Below, piece by piece: positions 61,592-64,000 of a stretch of DNA of 64,000 bases. The notes beneath the pieces are model-generated. The model searched no databases. It saw only the letters and a program-made list of their open reading frames with translations, and had not been told where the DNA came from. Source of the DNA: Syncephalastrum monosporum B8922 (lineage: Eukaryota > Mucoromycota > Mucoromycetes > Mucorales > Syncephalastraceae). The translations under genes and the position numbers were made by a program. The stretch's first letter is position 1. The number at the start of each line of letters is the position of its first letter. The stretch is from the NCBI GenBank assembly GCA_000697355.1, contig JNEN01000882.1, forward strand, positions 1-64,000, in the 5' to 3' direction.

Positions 61592-62788
61592 GGAGGATAA
61601 AAATAGTCCAAGAAACAAGAAAAGATATGGGTTTTTGCGTGATGCAGGACTGATTTCAATTATTATGGCATTCAATCCCGCTCGACCGAGCGAAGTACAT
61701 ATCAAACTGCTGCCAGCTTTGATAGATACAAGTCATTGCTTTATGTATATATATATATATTTGATAGCCGTGTGTATGGACGATAGACTGATGAGCGTGG
61801 TATGGTACCGAATATGACCGTATATCCTGCAAGTTCGACGTGACACCGGCACTTGTCATATCACATCATCGATGTCATGGAAATCATTGCAATCAGCTAC
61901 TTCGGTTACCTCAAAGTAGAGAATGGAAGACCTACAAGAGAACATTGTCAGTACTTGTGGCCAAATCCCTAGTTAATTTCTATAGCAGTTGCTGAACAAA
62001 TATTTCTGATGCCTGCAAAAACCTCGACCAGGGGAGCAAGACGAATGATTATGCAGAACAATATGAACACGGTTTTCGTCATTTTCCTCTCCCAACGACA
62101 CCCGTTGACCATCACTTACCTCGCTTTCTTCCCATTCACCTTCCCATTGCCGACCCCTCTGTTTTTCTCTAGACAGAACCGATAGCTGAATCAGTCGTAA
62201 ATCAGTGAAAATTTCTATCTGTGCAGCGGGACCCTGGAACCTCGACATTTTCTCCTTCCACTATCTTCATGAATAAAGCTGTACTTTGTTCTTAATAGCC
62301 TCAAAGTGGGACTTTGTCGGCGCTGCTGGGAACAGTATTATCACAAAGGATTATGTAGCAACAATCCTTTATTCTGAGTGGGTGACGCATGTAGACTATA
62401 TTTAGGTACAGCGTTTTGACCTGGAGACAACAGGTACAAGACTTGTCTACAGTCCTTTCGTCAGAAACTCATCTTTGGTCATTTACATGGACATGTGATA
62501 GGTCTCGAACCCAGTGCTGTAAGATCTCCATCTCTCTCTATATCATTTCCATGATGTGAAACCCTCCTTGCCATATCATGTATTTCACGTACGTTCGGCA
62601 AGGGAGCGGGCTTGACATTGGCCATTCGTCACTTGACGAATATGACCTCTAATAGTTTATCAGCGGCCTACATTGTCATAACAGTAGTTTCTTCGACCAA
62701 AACCAAGTTCGATCACCCGGGATGCGGCGATACCTATGTAGAAGACTGGTAAAGAGATTTCAGGCGGCGATGACAGCGTCAATAGGAA
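61592..62788. other. Mostly non-coding region upstream of histone H4
   Basis: Contains a TA repeat near 61747-61760 and one possible small minus-strand gene (see next entry). No other gene seen. Confidence 0.4.
61973..62248 (-). CDS. Hypothetical small protein, possibly spliced
   Basis: The 91-codon frame from the ATG at 62248 starts MSRFQGPAAQIEIFTDLRLI and has a good GTAAGT donor after WEGEWEESE (exon 1 end at 62120). Splicing to a TTGTAG acceptor at 61933 would give a protein of about 49 residues. Read-through gives 91 residues. A frame beyond that acceptor (VTEVADCNDFHDIDDVI) is acidic but out of phase. No family recognised; it may not be a gene. Confidence 0.3.
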   Translation of the reverse strand: MSRFQGPAAQIEIFTDLRLIQLSVLSREKQRGRQWEGEWEESEVSDGQRVSLGEENDENRVHIVLHNHSSCSPGRGFCRHQKYLFSNCYRN

Positions 62789-62789
62789 A

Positions 62790-62807
62790 ACGCGTCCTGC
62801 GACGCGT
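62790..62807 (+). promoter_or_regulatory. Pair of MluI cell-cycle boxes upstream of histone H4
   Basis: ACGCGT occurs at 62790-62795 and again at 62802-62807, 12 bp apart. ACGCGT is the binding site of MBF/DSC1-type regulators that activate G1/S genes in fungi. A related site, ACGCGAAA, lies at 62871-62878. Confidence 0.6.
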
Positions 62808-62871
62808 CGTGAGGCGCCAGCGGAGGAAGCCTTGAAATGCTGGCGGTGAAAGAGCTTACTGAGGTGCGTGA

Positions 62872-63402
<531 letters not shown>

Positions 63403-63834
63403 GCATCCCGCAAGTGATCTTTTGACCTGTTTTGCTTCTGCAGTCATCGATCCTCGCATGGCGCCCTATCTTTTGCTTCTCTTGCTTGATATCATCACAA
63501 ATAAAACCCTGGAGTCTCATTCTCCTCTCTTGTTACCAAACTCTGCCGATCACCGAGCGCTAACTCTTCCTATTATAACACATGAACTTACTGTCATCCG
63601 TGCTTGCTTATATTAAAGAGAAGCGTCATTTCGTCCATACACATGCTCAGGGTTGGCCGTACACAGACATTTTGATCGGGATAGAGATTGGATGATAGGC
63701 TGCGTGGCCTATGCAATTCAGTGCTATAAGTGATATAGAGGGGGGAGGGGGGAAGAAAGAGCGGGTTGGAAGTGTGACACAAGCAACAGGCGTTCTCTGG
63801 GTGAATTGAGACCTGCTTTCCTTCTTTACAAGCG
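63403..63834. other. Intergenic region between H4 and the Mcp1-like gene
   Basis: 3' flank of H4, with an AATAAA signal near 63499, and the upstream region of the next gene. No gene seen. Confidence 0.5.
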
Positions 63835-64000
63835 ATGTACCTTTACAAGATCTACGGCGGTCTAACGACTCTCCAGAACGCGTCTGCCTATGCATTTTCA
63901 AGTTTTGCAGTTGTGCATGCCTCTCAGATTGCCGTTTCGGCCGTGGGTGGACCTGACGCTGGCAATCGATGGCTTCTTCTGGGCCGGCCTTTCTACCAAG
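63835..64000 (+). CDS. Mcp1-like (DUF1691) mitochondrial membrane protein, 5' part only
   Basis: The frame starts at the ATG at 63835 and is open to the window edge (55 codons). It reads MYLYKIYGGLTTLQNASAY, then AVVHASQIAVSAVGG and WLLLGRPFYQ. The pattern of short hydrophobic helices with a conserved His resembles the DUF1691 region of yeast Mcp1, an outer-membrane protein that suppresses ERMES loss. The match is from memory over a short stretch; the rest is outside the window. Confidence 0.55.
   Translation, partial: MYLYKIYGGLTTLQNASAYAFSSFAVVHASQIAVSAVGGPDAGNRWLLLGRPFYQ

Noticed and set aside
62500..62575. Minus-strand GGGTTCGAGACC resembling a tRNA T-arm
   Set aside because: The T-stem is imperfect and no A-box or acceptor stem pairs with it.

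Overview
The window is nuclear DNA from a filamentous fungus, most likely an early-diverging one (Mucoromycota, probably Mucorales). Genes are dense, on both strands, and cut by many introns of about 45-160 bp with GT-AG ends. The proteins are fungal in type: a GATA finger with an 18-residue loop, an ARS-binding-protein-2 (Abp2) relative, a Bck1/Ste11-like MAPKKK, a Crt10 relative, a fungal transcription-factor core domain and a Mid2/WSC-like wall sensor. The assignment below phylum is an inference.

Layout. 1-4000: gene-poor, with the 3' end of a probable Ty3/Gypsy LTR element at the left edge and one tiny secreted-peptide gene. 4000-13100: a membrane protein of unknown role, a wall-sensor-like protein, an Apd1/Aim32 2Fe-2S protein, a CxxC-domain protein of unknown role, a pterin carbinolamine dehydratase and a GATA factor. 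13700-27300: Abp2-like protein, kinesin-14, proline dehydrogenase, Uba4/MOCS3, a TXNDC9/Plp-like protein and a PX-PB1 protein. 27300-29380: no gene seen. 29380-33660: SRP receptor alpha and a transcription-factor core that lacks a DNA-binding domain. 33660-36190: a decayed aldo/keto reductase interrupted by AT-rich DNA. 36190-54800: Prp40, Orc5, Nus1, the MAPKKK, Mcm3 and an F-BAR/RhoGAP protein. 55150-58140: the most unusual locus, a multi-exon gene encoding two LAGLIDADG-type motifs followed by seven zinc fingers. 58700-64000: Crt10-like protein, histone H4 with its start codon split by an intron, and the start of an Mcp1-like gene.

How the genes relate. There are no operons. Several pairs are head-to-head (Uba4/TXNDC9 with 109 bp between start codons; MAPKKK/Mcm3 with 311 bp) or tail-to-tail (Orc5/Nus1 with 51 bp between stop codons; kinesin/proline dehydrogenase). 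Five genes touch DNA replication or S phase (Abp2-like, Orc5, Mcm3, Crt10-like, H4), and H4 has MluI-box (ACGCGT) sites upstream.

Gene models were built by hand from reading frames, splice consensus and remembered family patterns. No database search was run. Exon joins were checked for frame closure, and every multi-exon model given closes in frame.
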